Translations under genes and position numbers: made by a program
Shown: in pieces, positions 47,055-59,083 of the stretch
How positions within the stretch are numbered: the first letter of the stretch is position 1
Layout of the letters: every line of letters starts with the position of its first letter
Source: Deltaproteobacteria bacterium
GTDB taxonomy: Bacteria; SAR324; NAC60-12
DNA length: 59,699 nucleotides
Assembly: GCA_002685535.1 (NCBI GenBank)
Contig: NYXK01000092.1
Coordinates: 1 to 59,699 of the forward strand
Reading direction: 5' to 3'
The notes under the pieces: generated by a model
Databases searched by the model: none
The model's input: only the letters and a program-made list of their open reading frames with translations
Told to the model about the DNA's origin: nothing

Positions 47055-47217
47055 GATCGTCGGCGTTCCAAGTGTTGATGGCATGGCTCTGTCTATCATA
47101 TCGATGATGAAATCCCCACTGCGTTGAGCTTACATGAAAATTGCTCGAGGATCGCATTGCGGATCTTGTGTGATTGGACTGTTATGGTTGATGCGGTGGT
47201 TTGGGTTTCTGAGATTA
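47055..47217 (+). ncRNA. C/D-box snoRNA-like element, copy E
   Basis: The leader GATCGTCGGCGTTCC is at 47055-47069, the C box GATGATGA at 47103-47110 and the D box CTGA at 47209-47212. The terminal stem is short (ATC/GAT). TGTGATT and GTTGATG upstream of the D box could be a C' box. The sequence before the D box (GGTTTGGGTTT) is shared with copy D. Confidence 0.5.
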
Positions 47218-47694
47218 TTTGTTCAATTCTGGGGAGAGTTCGGTGCTTGATTATTTTCGGTTCTTCACTGTTCGTCAATATAAACTCGTCTCAGAGATAA
47301 ATAACAAGATCCAGCTCTACATCATGTAAATCTATCTAGACTTGTACCCCTCTTGCACATCTTATTATCTCCTAATGACCGGAACTCACGCTCCAATAAC
47401 ATTGATACCAGATTTACGAGATTGACCCCTCTGACTCACCTCATTGTCCAAATCTTCGATTTCGCGTGTCAGTAGCGCCGTCCAGACCATTAGCATCAAA
47501 GCCAAATCCTCACCCTCCCTTCCACTTCCCTATCATCACCAGACAACAGTTCTCAGAACTGCGTCTACCAATCTGTCCTGGCCTATCGTTCCACATTCAA
47601 TTCCAGATCCTTCGATATCAACTTCCCAGTTAAGCAGTATCAACGGTATTGTATAACATACCAAATTCAATGCTGTTTTGAGGCTCTGTCTGGG

Positions 47695-47841
47695 CTAAGC
47701 AGCGGCCCGTCGGAGTGCTGGCATCCTCTGGGTCTATGGTGGTTTCCTTCTGGGCTTGGGCTTCGCAATGGTCTTTCTCAGCTAAAACTCGAGGGTATTG
47801 GGGCGTTTTGCTTGGTTCTTGGCTTAGGATTCTGAGATCGC
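47695..47841 (+). ncRNA. C/D-box snoRNA-like element, copy F (degenerate C box)
   Basis: The leader GCTAAGCAGCGGCCC is at 47695-47709 and the D box CTGA at 47833-47836. At the expected C-box position the sequence is TATGGTGG (about 47736), so the C box is degenerate. GGTC (47732-47735) can pair with GATC (47837-47840) with one G-U. It is a tandem relative of copy G and may be a decayed copy. Confidence 0.35.
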
Positions 47842-48381
47842 TTGATTACTTTTCGTATGTTTTCCTGTCCCCTGAGAGTCTTATGTAATGGTTCGATGTT
47901 CGACGCTTGTGAATTTGAGTCGAAGAGAAGTCGGTCTTTGTTAAGCGTAGTCTGGCTTCTGGGACGAGTATTCGAAATCTTCAGCTCGTCTGAAGCTCCC
48001 ATGCTTCTCGTACCAACAATCACCAGCTCTGAAGATTTTTCAGTTTCTTTCCCAATAGGCTTCACAAGAGGATAGATATCTTCACGCTCAGTTGGTACAC
48101 AGAATCTCGGTGAAGCCACGTGTTCCACCTCTCCGACTCACGCCGACACTTACAAAAATTCCCCACATCGCATCATCCTAGCGCCATGCAACTATATATA
48201 TTATTCCTCAATTACACCTTCCCAACTTCTTACCAACCCATAGCCAGACAACAGCTATCAGAGCTACGTCTGCAATTTTTGATGGCGTATCAGCCAGTCC
48301 GCAAGCACATACGTTACCATGAAAGCTTGGTCAAATTCAGGATGACACCATGAAAAGGCTGTCACTCGAGGCTCTGCCTGG

Positions 48382-48543
48382 GCTCGTCAGCGGCCCACGA
48401 TGTGTGATGGCAACCTCTTCGATCTGTGATGACAACCCCTCCGAATTCAATAGTGCTCTTCGAGTCTTGCTTTGACGAGGGATTTCGGCTCGTCTGACGA
48501 CGAATTCCAAGGGAATGCGCTGAGGTCGTGGGGAACTCAGATC
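48382..48543 (+). ncRNA. C/D-box snoRNA-like element, copy G
   Basis: The leader GCTCGTCAGCGGCCC is at 48382-48396 and the C box GTGATGA at 48426-48432. Two D boxes are possible. CTGA at 48520-48523 has the stem CGATC/GGTCG. The position homologous to the other copies is CTCA at 48536-48539, followed by GATC with the stem GATCT/AGATC. The upstream 140 bp matches copy F. Confidence 0.4.
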
Positions 48544-49783
48544 ATGATTCTTCCCATCTTTGTTTTATTCATTCCGAGGATGATTCATGGTACCTGGCGA
48601 TAGTCAAACGAAAATCGCTTGCAGTACCTCAACCAACTCGGGTGTCGGCAAGAGCCTGACCAACCGGGTAAGGGGTGTACCTGAACGACATAGGAACCTT
48701 GTCCGAAACTTGTTATTTTCTGCACGCACATGATTTCGACGGGGTTGCTCATATTGAGCAACTTTGAAATGCCAGATCACAGCTGCCCGAGAGAGACAAG
48801 GCCAGCCTGGACTAGCTGGCGGTCCAAGTGCGATGGCTGATTCTGTCTTTTGATCTTTGATAATACCGCTGCGGACTTGTAGACAAAGCATTGAGCAACA
48901 GTCTTGGAGTTGTTGCAATGTGACTTCAAAATACTGTCCGCGATTTTTGGTTTTGAGGTTATTTTGGTTTTCATCTCTTGGTTTCAATCGGCTACCCCGT
49001 ATAGCGAGTTTCTATTGAAATTGTCGGAGCTGAGGATTGGTGCTGAAATTTGAGTATAGTTGTTAAGGGTAGGTACATTGACTTTGGGCCGTTGAGGGCA
49101 AGTTTGTTTATGGGTGTAGTTCTGAGGCTGAGCAGAAGCTATCTGTGCCTGCCAGAAATGACGAGGAGGGAGACAAATTGATGCTTTGGAGTGAAGAGTC
49201 TGTGAGGAAGGCTCTATGAAGTTCATGAGTCCCGAGTTTTGTTTTTGAATTTCTGTTTTGTTGGGTCCATCATTCGGCCATGCTGATGATGTTCCAGCAA
49301 TGCGGCCGCTGAAATGTGTTTAAGCGAGACCGCGCACTTGCCTTGGCCGAACAAAAGCCCAATGCCTGCGAGTTGAACACACAAAACATTGAAGCTAAGC
49401 GAGCTCTTCTCTATCAGTATACTGTCTGTTTTGGCTTCCTTGACGTATGTCTGACACGTCATTGCTGCTGGAAAGAGAGCCATTCAGTAAGTGACCAACT
49501 GAGAATGCCTTCCGCTTCGGGTCTGCTGATTTCCTATCACCTGATGTTTTCGGATGCCAACAATGCTGGTGGCTGCCATACGTGACGTTCTTTGGCTATG
49601 TTTGTCACCTTACGTATTCTGGCTCCATTGTTCGACATTGGTCATTGCTCAAATAGCATAAGATCGTGTGACCATATGAGTCTTTAAGAACATCGTTTCG
49701 TTCAACTCCAAGCCAATCGGTCAGAAAAGTTACCAAGACCAGGCTATACAGGTAAAGATCTGTTGAGATCCGAAAGCAAAAGA

Positions 49784-52584
49784 ATGTCCACGGACAAGGT
49801 TCAGACGAAGATCCAGAGGAAAGATGATGAGCCTGAAAATCAAGAGGATGCTAAAAATCTTGTCGCCATCATGCAACCAGCAAAGCTTGAGTCAACCCTG
49901 TCCATTCAACAACTAGACGATGGGTCTAGCACGACAGAGACTCAATATCTGGTCACTTGTATAGATAATACGAAGAAACAGAACAAAAACTTCATATTCT
50001 CATCCAACCCGTTCACGTTACACGATGTTCCTAAAGCACCGACACCACTCGTCCTGCGTGTGTTTCTTGAAGCAAGAGGTAGAGATGCGCCAGCAGATTG
50101 GAACCACGCCTCCCAAAGCTGGCATTGCTCAGCTTCCGCATTAAGCCCGGCTGCAAAGCGAATCGTCGTTTCGAAACCGTTGGAAGGCACTGTCGATAGC
50201 GAAGAGGATACCAGCGCCAGTGAAGAAGAGTCGTTCGATGCGGCGATGGAAGGATTGAGCATGAGTGATGAACAAAATGTTAAGGACAATTTCAAGGCCG
50301 ACCTAGGAACCTTTCGACCTTCAACTCTTCATGTGATGAAGATTGAAATTGTCTCCAAACATTTGATGGGTCTATTCCGGTCATTCATCACGGCATTTCC
50401 AGGGTACAATTTCCAAGGAGAGGAACTTGTTATTCGACCTCCATTCGCTATCCTTGCACTCTATTTTCGGGATCTGGAGCAATTGAGAGACTCTCAGTCA
50501 GGAGAGACGCAATCAGGGAATGGCAAAAATATCGCGGAACGACTTGGTGGCAAGACACTCCATGACCTGACTGTTCTTCTGGACTACTTTTCACCACTCT
50601 ACGAGCGAATTTCGGCGAGGCAAGAAGCTACACATAAGACTGGGTTCACAAGTTTTGATCAACTGTGGTTTCTATTCAGGCCAGGCCAAAGAGTTTATGG
50701 TAAGATTGGTGGCAAATTTGGCGGTTACATTTTCCAGAACTCAACACAGAAGCTGAGTCGCCGACGTCGCGTTTGGGAAGGCTATTGCTGGTGTCTCAAA
50801 TACAAAGGGCATCGAATTACCAGGGAGGGGCAGATTTTCGTGATCCACGACTTCTTTGGGCAGAGAGAGATCAAGTCAATGATTGTCTTTCCTAGCAATT
50901 ATCTAGATATCAACGATGGTAAAACTACCAAGAGGTTGCTGCAGAAACGAGGAGAGAAATACTTTCAGATTGTCCGTGCCATACCGGCACACTTCAAGTA
51001 CAAAGGCGACTGTTGGGACATGGAGAAAATGGGTACATCGGTCACTGCCAGCACAGCCTATACTACGAGGAGAAAAATAAGCCCTGACACTGTACGTTTC
51101 TATTGATCGACTCAATGTTAACTAACAAATACGAGGAATACTGCGGGGAAATCGTCATTGATAATCTCCGAAGACGCGATCCTCCGAGAAGACACGGCTA
51201 TTTCCTCCAGCACGAAACACCAGAGGAAGATGAAAGCAGCTCCGAAGAGGATGATTACCAGGGACCAAGCCTCGGGGAAAATGGCCTTTGCCCGATCCTC
51301 GATACTAGAGCACCGCCTCAGCTGTTCCACTCTTTTGCTCCTAGAGATTATACACAGCTAACGCCAGACCATTATTTTTTGTTTCCCAGACGTTTGAACG
51401 GTTTTGCTTTGGCTTCAAAACATAAGAGTAGGCTCCGTCTGGGGCATAATTTGCGGATATTGACTGACATAAGGTAGTGGCATTTGATATCGATAGCATC
51501 CAGCCCATCGAATGGCCTTCCAGAGAACACGACCTGATGAATGAGCTCATACTTGCCGACTCAGACAAAGATGTGATCAAAGCTCTCACAAGGAAATACT
51601 GCAAAGGTCAAGGAAAATGGGCAGCAGATTTCATCGAGGGGAAGGGTGAGGGGCAGATATTCTTGCTTCATGGCCCGCCAGGGACAGGCAAGACGTTCAC
51701 CGTGGGTAAGTCGACTCTCCATGTTCAATCGCTTGAGGGAGTGTTAACGTCCAGAAAAAGAATGCGTGGCTAAGTATACGCGGCGCCCATTACTCCGTCT
51801 CACAGTCGCTGATATTGGAACCAATGAGCGAGAGATGGAGGATGTGCTTGGTGAATGGTTCCGACGAGGAACCGACTGGGGTGCGATAATCCTGATTGAC
51901 GAGGCCGACGTTTTCCTAGAGAAGAGGCAAGTGAAGGATCTGCAACGCAATAGTCTTGTTTCTGTGTTTTTGAGCTGCATGGAATATTATTCCGGAATGC
52001 TCTTCTTGGTTAGTTACTGCCACCGATCGCCGATGCGCAAAGCTGATTGATAGACCACAAACCGAATCGGACAGATAGACGATGCTTTCCTGTCTCGCAT
52101 CTCTGTCGCTGTCACATATCCGGTACTTGATGTCACCATGCAAAAACGTATCTGGCAGGGATTCCTCAAGAAACTGAGTGTTGAGAGAAAAGACATCGCA
52201 TTGACAGATCGAGCTAAAAAGTACTGGGAAGGACTCGATTCGGATGATAGGACAAAAGACATCTCTTGGAATGGTCGCGAAATCAGAAATGGTGAGTTTA
52301 TGATCTTCAAAGTTCCACGGATGTGGCACGAAACTGATCGTGGCGCTCTAGCATTGCAAACCGCAATTGCACTCGCCACTTATGAAGCAGAGAAAGACGT
52401 AGATTCCAATGAAGGCGAGAATGGGAGAATATTTGTCAGAGAGTGGCATTTCCAGGCCGTTGTTGATAGAAAGCAGGCATTTGAAGAGTACAGGAAGAAG
52501 ATCAGGGATCAGGATGAAGCCACGAGAGCGTGGTTGGATGGAAGTCGTGCGCCGCCATCGAAAGAGAATGGGAAAAAGGCTTGA
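49784..52584 (+). CDS. AAA+ ATPase with N-terminal DUF7025-like region
   Basis: An ATP-driven remodelling protein of a family abundant in filamentous fungi. The first ATG in frame is at 49784. A long first exon carries an acidic linker (SEEDTSASEEES) and a DUF7025-like region (LWFLFRPGQRVYGK, KYKGHRI). Five introns follow. The AAA domain shows Walker A HGPPGTGKT, Walker B AIILIDEADVFLE, sensor-1 TTNR, the arginine-finger segment DDAFLSRI, and the family motif NGREIRNALQTAIALA after the last intron. Total is about 850 residues, intact. No signal peptide or membrane helix. It lies 184 bp upstream of the STAND-like gene in the same direction. Confidence 0.87.
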
Positions 52585-52768
52585 AGTCCATCTCAAGTCT
52601 TCACTGCCTGAGGACGTAAGCGTACCTGCGAAGGATTGGTGGTCTGTAGAAAGTGGGCTGATGTGGCTGAGTTCATCAGGAGACTTGGTAAAACACAGCA
52701 CATGAAGCACAATGGATCAACTTCCAAAGAAGCGGTGTACCGTCCTTTCGAGATATTACACTCCAGCA

Positions 52769-54311
52769 ATGGCTTTCGGCTGGTCTGCGGGCGATATCCT
52801 TGCTGCAATGAACTTCCTCATCAAAGTCGCTGATGCCCTCAATGACGTTTCAGGGGCGGCTCAGGAATTCCGTGAGGCTAGTGAATTTCTAACGGGCCTC
52901 CACTCTGAGCTCTCGTCATTGCAGAAAATCACAGCTTTCCATACAGAGGCAAACTACAGAAGCGAGATTGAGATACAGGTTCAAGCTATCAAAGCCCCAA
53001 TAGCGCAATTTGTGAACGATTCCGAGGTGCGGAGACTGCAGAGAGATTTGGGGACCATTGAAAAACACCAGGGCCACTTGGCGCGATTCACTAACATGAG
53101 AAGTAAATTGAACTGGCATTTCTCAACAGCTGAAAAGGCAAGGGCTTTGGAGAAAGCCCTGGGGCAGCGCTTAAGCACCCTCCATATTCTGATGCAGAGA
53201 ATCACACTGTGAGTTCTCGAACCAGGCCAGGCTGCGGGTCATCCTAATTGAGCTCAGGGATCTGGTACATAAAATCACAGAACAGAATGGAGACATGTTA
53301 GCAATAGTCGAAAAGGAATTCAACATCCAAATACCGAAATTTCAGGAAAGTCTTTTATCGCGAGATAAGTTGACCCAGGAGAATCTCCCAGCACAATTAT
53401 GGGCTGTACTCGAGAAGTTCTTCGGTCCCGAACATGTATACTCGGCGCCTCTGTCGAGGTTGCCAATAGCTGTCTCACTTTGGAATGGCTCGCCTTCATC
53501 GTCAACAAAGATAGATGAGGAAACACAGAAATATCAGGAAGCTTCCATTGCAAATGCATTGGATAGCTTGGAACGCACCTGTTCGGAACAGACGTCTTTG
53601 CTTAGAGATTGCAAATGCCGGGGATTTGGGATTACAGGGAACCCGGACGTCACAGGCGCAATTCGAACATGGTGGCAAAGTCCAGCTTCTTCCGTTCTCT
53701 GCATTCGGGACACCTCGCCGGTATTCTTTGGAGATGCAAACGTCGCGCAGCAGCTCGTCGGTATGGCGAGAGAAACTGACACTCGTCTTGTAGTATACTT
53801 CTGCAGTAAGATTGACCATGATGGATTTCCTCGCGAACAAAGGGGTCAATTCATCGAATTGCTGCGTTACGTGATATTCCAATTGTGGGCATCGATAGAC
53901 GACCAAGCGAAGTCCATATTCTTTGAGCTTGATAAAGAAATGCTTTCGAGTCTCGATAGTACCATGGAGTCCACAGATTTGGCGCTGGATATCATCAATG
54001 ACCTGATATATGTTGGTGGCAGCCCTGTTTTGCTTGTGATCGACATGTTAGAAAACCTCCGTTGTACGGACGACAAAGTGTTGGAAAATGGCTATCAGAA
54101 GTTCTTCAACAAACTTCAAGACCAAGAGAGAGCGGCGACCCTCAAGGTGATCCTAAGGATGGAAGAGAAGTCAGTCGTGGCAGCGAAGGCCGCAAATCTG
54201 GGAATGTTCGTGGATGCAAGTCTGAGCGACAGTTCGGAAGGATGGTTTTCCCTTGAGGATTTCAAGTCGGGGTTGAATCTGTACGCTGGGTTGCAGAATG
54301 GAAGCAAATAG
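52769..54311 (+). CDS. STAND/NACHT-like protein with degenerate P-loop
   Basis: Two exons meet at an intron of about 48 bp near 53210-53258, giving about 497 residues. The ATG at 52769 opens MAFGWSAGDILAAMNFLIKV, the N-terminal motif found on many fungal STAND and NLR-like proteins. The middle part is helical. The second half aligns by pattern with a NACHT domain: TWWQSPASSVLCI, then LVVYFCSKID, then ELLRYVIFQLW, then the Walker-B-like SPVLLVIDMLENL. Where a P-loop GxxGxGKS should follow LCI, the sequence is RDTSPVFFGDANVAQQL, with no Gly-Lys-Ser/Thr. There are no ankyrin, TPR or WD repeats after it. A nucleotide-free or pseudoenzyme role is inferred. Confidence 0.75.
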
Positions 54312-55401
54312 TGAGACACGGTCTCGAGAATATATGAATAGACCAACTTGAGTCAATAAGCAATAATTTCAAGAACGATGGACGATGTGAGTCGGATACG
54401 CGATCGCGATTCTGAAGCACCGAGCCGGAGGCGAGAAAAACGGCAAACACATCAACTCATGACCCCACAAGCGGGAAATCCCCCTCCAGACCGCCCAATT
54501 CAAAGTTCAGTCATCCACCACTTGATGCGGCTGAATCAAGCTGAAATTGTAGGGTGGTCGGGTATGCGAGACACCGGCACTTTAACCTTGACCCGAACGC
54601 TCCCTTGATGTTTCTAGCACAAACAGCCTTCCAATAATTCGACACCCTTACATCCCCAGAACACCACCACCCCTTTGTCACGACAAAAGAATTCAATATT
54701 CTGTCCTTGCTGGCGAAGAGTATTGTTCCACATTCATGACGATGGTTGTGTTTGCGAGGAGTTAATGGTTTTGGTGCAGAGGGTGAGATATTCCAGCGAC
54801 GCTGAGGAATGCAGCCGTCGTGGCCACATACGAGAATGCGCGTCTCCCTATCCTCATCGTGAGTCGCGATGATGCTTCACGACTGGGAAGGGGAATTTCC
54901 AGCCCTGTTTCCAGTCTCTCCTGCACATCTCCAAGCATTCAATTCGATTCTTTTTTCCAGCCTTCTGCGAAGGGTGTCTTTCAAATGCATTTTGTTTCCT
55001 CCTTATTTCACTCGTCATCATCACTCGCTTCGTTTTGTTTCCTTCGATACCCAGACACTGCACCGGAACTCACGAGATTTTCTCCAACACCACCACGTCA
55101 GCTCACACACCATCAATTCCAATTGATTATCTGTTTCTTGAAGACGAGCTACTTATTGTATTTTGCCCTGGTGGTGATATAGTCTCGCAAGAGCTTAACT
55201 CTCCCTCGCACCCTTCGCGTTTGAGATTGAACAGGCAAAAGGGTCTTCTGAGACGGGCAAGGTAAACAGAACGGATTATCCTCACTCTCGACCACATCAT
55301 CGTTCTGGACCGTCGCCTTGATCGCAAGATTCTCTCCTTTTCGACAACATCGCGACAAGAGGCAGAGAGCGCAGAAGCCGAATGAAAGAAGCGCGTTGAG
55401 A
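54312..55401. other. Intergenic region
   Basis: 1.09 kb without a recognised gene. The last 450 bp is pyrimidine-rich, as in a strong fungal promoter for the following gene. Confidence 0.4.
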
Positions 55402-57253
55402 ATGGGCTCTTATCCGGAGTTGAGTACGGCGCTGCCTGCAACTTTCATCAAGCCGTCGAGGACCTCGCGGATTCTGAGGCCCGGAATTGTGCTTGCGACT
55501 GTGGGGTTGCTGGCTGCGGTGAGCTTGGTTGGTTTGGGTGTTGCCGGAGCTGTATTGTCTTCTGGTGGGAAGAGGACGAAGAGTACAAATGCCCTCCAGG
55601 CGCTGGCTTTGATAGCTGTGAGTTATTCGCATGCAAGAACGAACGTGCAGTTTGCTGATCTGAAGTAGTCTTTGCTGTCGATCATTTATGTTCTCATCCA
55701 TGGCGTGGCTGCGAAGCATAACGAACCTGTTGGGCTGGTAAGGCCACCGCGATCGAGGCTCCACGCTGCGTGTTTTATATTGGCTCGTCTTGCGCTGGTG
55801 TTTTGGATGGTAGTATTCTTCACAGCTTGCGCAGTTGTGGCCAAGCCGGGCGCGTGCTTGACTGGATCTCGGACTTGCAAGCTGCAGATTGCGGACGTAG
55901 TAGCTTCGATAGTTGGATTGTGAGTAGTGATATCTCTAGGATATGCTTGTGCTGACGATTGTAGTGTTGCCACAGGTGTAGTCTTGACGGCTCTCGAATC
56001 ATGCAAATATCCCTTCGAAATCCCCAACTTGCTATCGCGGAAGATCAGCTTCTGGCGAAGCCCTGGCGGAGATGATATACTAGAGCGCAGTGTCTCACGA
56101 GCGTCATCTTTTGATGCAGGTCCCATCTTTGGAGAGAAGCCTCGGGATACCATGGTTCAAAATTCAAGCATAGAGACAAAGCCTCTCCCTGAGGCGCCTT
56201 CGGAGATCAGTGAAGCTCCAGAACGTCCCTTAACACCATTACTGTCAATGTCGCGGCGGAGCAGGTCAGACTCAAGAAGTTGGGGCGAGGACTGGGTCCA
56301 TCTGACAAAAGAAAGGGGCACGGAAAAGAAAAGCATCTCCAATTCTGACTCGGCGGTCTCGTTGTCATATGAGACCTCTTCAGGTGCTTCAGAATATATG
56401 AGCACTTCTGATCGAAGTTCACATGTCTCGATGCCGAGGAGGGCAGTAACGCGGCGTCCGGTTCGCCAAAGACCAAGCAGTAAGACGGTCACTCCAAGTA
56501 GCAGCATCAGCAACCTTTCGAGGAGGTCCCCACTATCGTCCGTCCGGTATGTACCAGAACAATATCGGAATCTGGATACTTGAACTAACTCTTCGTAGAT
56601 CTGCTGATTATCCACATATTCTGGTCCGTCCGGAGTTGAGATACTGTCCTCCTGTGATTCCTCCACCTCATGGATGGAATCCCTCAAGAACTTCATCCAT
56701 ATCACAACTACTCCCAGTCGCAGACGTGCAAGGTCTCCAAAGGCGGCCATCGTTCAACACATCCGAGAACTTTGTAATACGAGGATCCAGAAAGAATTTA
56801 CCACCATTACCACGGAGTAGACCTCCTTTGACTAGAAGGAGAACGAATGAAACGAGCAGGCCAGGATCACATATCAACGACCGGCCCGGCTTCGACTACG
56901 AAGAGAGGCTAGACGAATATGTACGAAAGATCGAAGTGGAATATGTGACTCGATCACAGAGTAAGAGAAATCAGCATCCCAGCACGGTTGGGAAAAGGCA
57001 GCCAGGGAATTTTGAGCGTTTATCCCCACCACCAACACGGGTTGACTCGAAAGCGAGGTACCGCGAGAGAAAACCGAGTCGAGTAGCATCATCACCAGCG
57101 AAGCCAGTTGCCAAGATCCGCCCTGGGACAGCACATCCGACTGGATCCGGGAAGGTGGACCCTGTTACTCCAAAACCCTTTAGACGGTTGAGTCTTGGTG
57201 ATCTTTCCTCAGGATTAGGAAATTTGGCCGGATTCGGCAAGATGTTTGAATAG
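55402..57253 (+). CDS. Four-helix integral membrane protein, conserved hypothetical
   Basis: Four exons fit from ATG 55402 to the stop at 57253, about 550 residues. Four membrane helices are visible in the first 170 residues: LRPGIVLATVGLLAAVSLVG, then SLLSIIYVLIHG, then FILARLALVFWMVVFFTACA, then VVASIVGF, intron, VATGVVLTALES. A Cys-containing loop (GACLTGSRTCKLQ) lies between helices 3 and 4. The rest is a long, basic, Ser/Arg/Pro-rich cytoplasmic tail with little predicted structure, such as SMSRRSRSDSRSWGEDW. The topology is like fungal MARVEL-type proteins, but I cannot assign it. No function proposed. Confidence 0.75.
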
Positions 57254-58203
57254 GCAATGTTAGATGATTACCGGGGAAGGACAATGGCTAGGACTTAAAC
57301 TTGTATACTAGAGATGCTCGCTCCCACGACCTAATGAAATATCAATACCCACCTAGAATACCAGGTCACTGGACCAACAGGGAGCTGACCTCGTGAGATC
57401 AAAATCCAGTGAACTTACTACAGTGCCTTCACAACGGTTTTTTTTTTGATGGTTCAACGCTACCCCACGCTTGACATTGCTTCTGCATGACGTCGAGCAT
57501 TGTAATTCGGCAAACATGAATCTATTCAGGGTACACCAATCGAATTCTTTCGATGGCTGAACCTTCTGCGGCATGACGTGAGGTTATGCAGTGGGCTGGA
57601 CCGTGTGTGGTTGCTGTCAGATTTCCGTGGGCAAGCGCGGGGTAGCTCAAAAACTGGAGGAACAGAAGCACACGACGTCGCCATGCAGCTGGCCGAGGAT
57701 GTACTCGATAGGACGGACTTATGAGTGAAGATATAACAGTCGGTTGAATGGAGGGCCATTGTTTTGATCTTCAATTGCACGCTTTGCGATTGATTCCTCT
57801 CCTTTCTGCTGAGTAATATGACGTGAAGCGAGCGTCGCCGAGAGCATTCAAGCCTCACACCACCTTGAACCTGAACCCCGCCCTGCCACATCCCAGCCTC
57901 CTCTTCAGAGTCGCACATGACAATCCATAGAGAGACATTCTCACACATTCTTCAGCTGCGTTGCGAGACAAGATCACGATCACCATCACAAGACAAAGCC
58001 ACGAACCTGATACAAAAAACACGAGATAATCTACTCATCGTTTCGACCATCTCCGCTTTCCGTCTTATCGTGACATAACGCTTTTTGTGAAGAATCCCTA
58101 GAGCATCGGCTACTGCACCGGACAATAGTGATCGCCAGTCAAAGATAAACACCAACTCCGCCAACTTCTCCGCCACGCAACAAAACAAAAACAATATTCC
58201 TCG
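57254..58203. other. Intergenic region
   Basis: 950 bp between the membrane protein gene and the inhibitor-2 gene. Contains a T10 run near 57440; otherwise nothing recognised. Confidence 0.4.
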
Positions 58204-59083
58204 ATGACCATCACGATGTCTGCCGAAGAGCACCCCAGTGTGCACTCACCTCCCAGCCCGTCCAGCAAGCGACCAAAGGGTAAGAAAGCTTCCAGCGCAA
58301 ACGACCCCTCCATCAACAGCATCACAAGCTAATTTGACATCTTTACCAGGAATCCTCAAGAACTCCTACCACCGATCTCCTCCCCAACAAGCAGCCATCA
58401 CCACACAGCCTCCTCCACCTCCCGTCGAACGCCCAGGCATCGAGCGCGACATCTCCGATAAAGACATCACCCTTCAAAACACTCTCCAGAATGCCGGCCA
58501 CAGACGCTCCTCCTCTGCTGCTCGACCACCAGGATCCCGTCGCCAGTCGAGTCATGGCTCGCTTGCCCAGAGCGCCGAGGAACAAAATATGCGGTTGAAG
58601 TGGGACGAGGCGAACTTGTATCTCACGGAGCAGGAGAAGAACTCGACTATGAAGATTGACGAGCCTAAGACGCCGTATGCCAAGCAGTACGATCCGACTG
58701 AAGACGAAGAAGAACTCCACATGATTGATACCGACGAGATTATGGTGGACGAGCTAGACAAGGCGAGAGCGGGTATCAGCCCTGGCAAGGCGGCCAAGGC
58801 CAAGGAGGATGATATTCCTGGTTTGAGTCTGGGCGAGCCGGAGGAGGATGTGCCTGAGCAACATCATGATCTAGATGAGAATGGACAAAAGAAAGCTGTG
58901 CATGTCAGAGGTGAAGAGCATGTAGGGCTAAGTGCTGAGGAACAGGAGAAACACCGCCAATTCGAACTGATGCGCAAGAAGCACTACGAGATGAAGAACG
59001 TTGCGAATCTGCTAGGCCACCCGGAAGAATTGGATGAGCTGGATGATGATGGTGATGATAACATGAATGGGAGTGCCAAGTAG
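58204..59083 (+). CDS. GLC8: Protein phosphatase 1 inhibitor-2 homologue (IPP-2/Glc8)
   Basis: Regulates type-1 protein phosphatase, as Glc8 does in yeast. Two exons meet in the codon for KGILKN, the SILK-like PP1-docking motif. Then come [16 protein letters not shown] followed by IDEPKTPY, the central inhibitor-2 block with its Thr-Pro kinase site. HYEMKNVA matches the conserved HYxMK motif that blocks the phosphatase active site. The protein is hydrophilic and acidic, about 270 residues, as expected of this disordered family. Start at 58204, or at the in-frame ATG 58216; both retain all motifs. Nucleus and cytoplasm expected. Confidence 0.9.

Larger units (their letters stand above)
46636..49783. 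other. Protein-free 3.1-kb region with three C/D-like elements
   Basis: No open frame here resembles a protein. The region carries three of the seven C/D-box-like elements, including a tandem-duplicated pair about 700 bp apart. TATA-like strings occur at about 46737 (ATATAAATT) and 48191 (CTATATATATT). From about 48600 to 49780 I see nothing beyond the promoter of the AAA gene. Confidence 0.5.

Noticed and set aside
55297-55764. 155-codon open frame on the - strand
   Set aside because: Antisense to the first exons of the four-helix membrane protein and without recognisable features.
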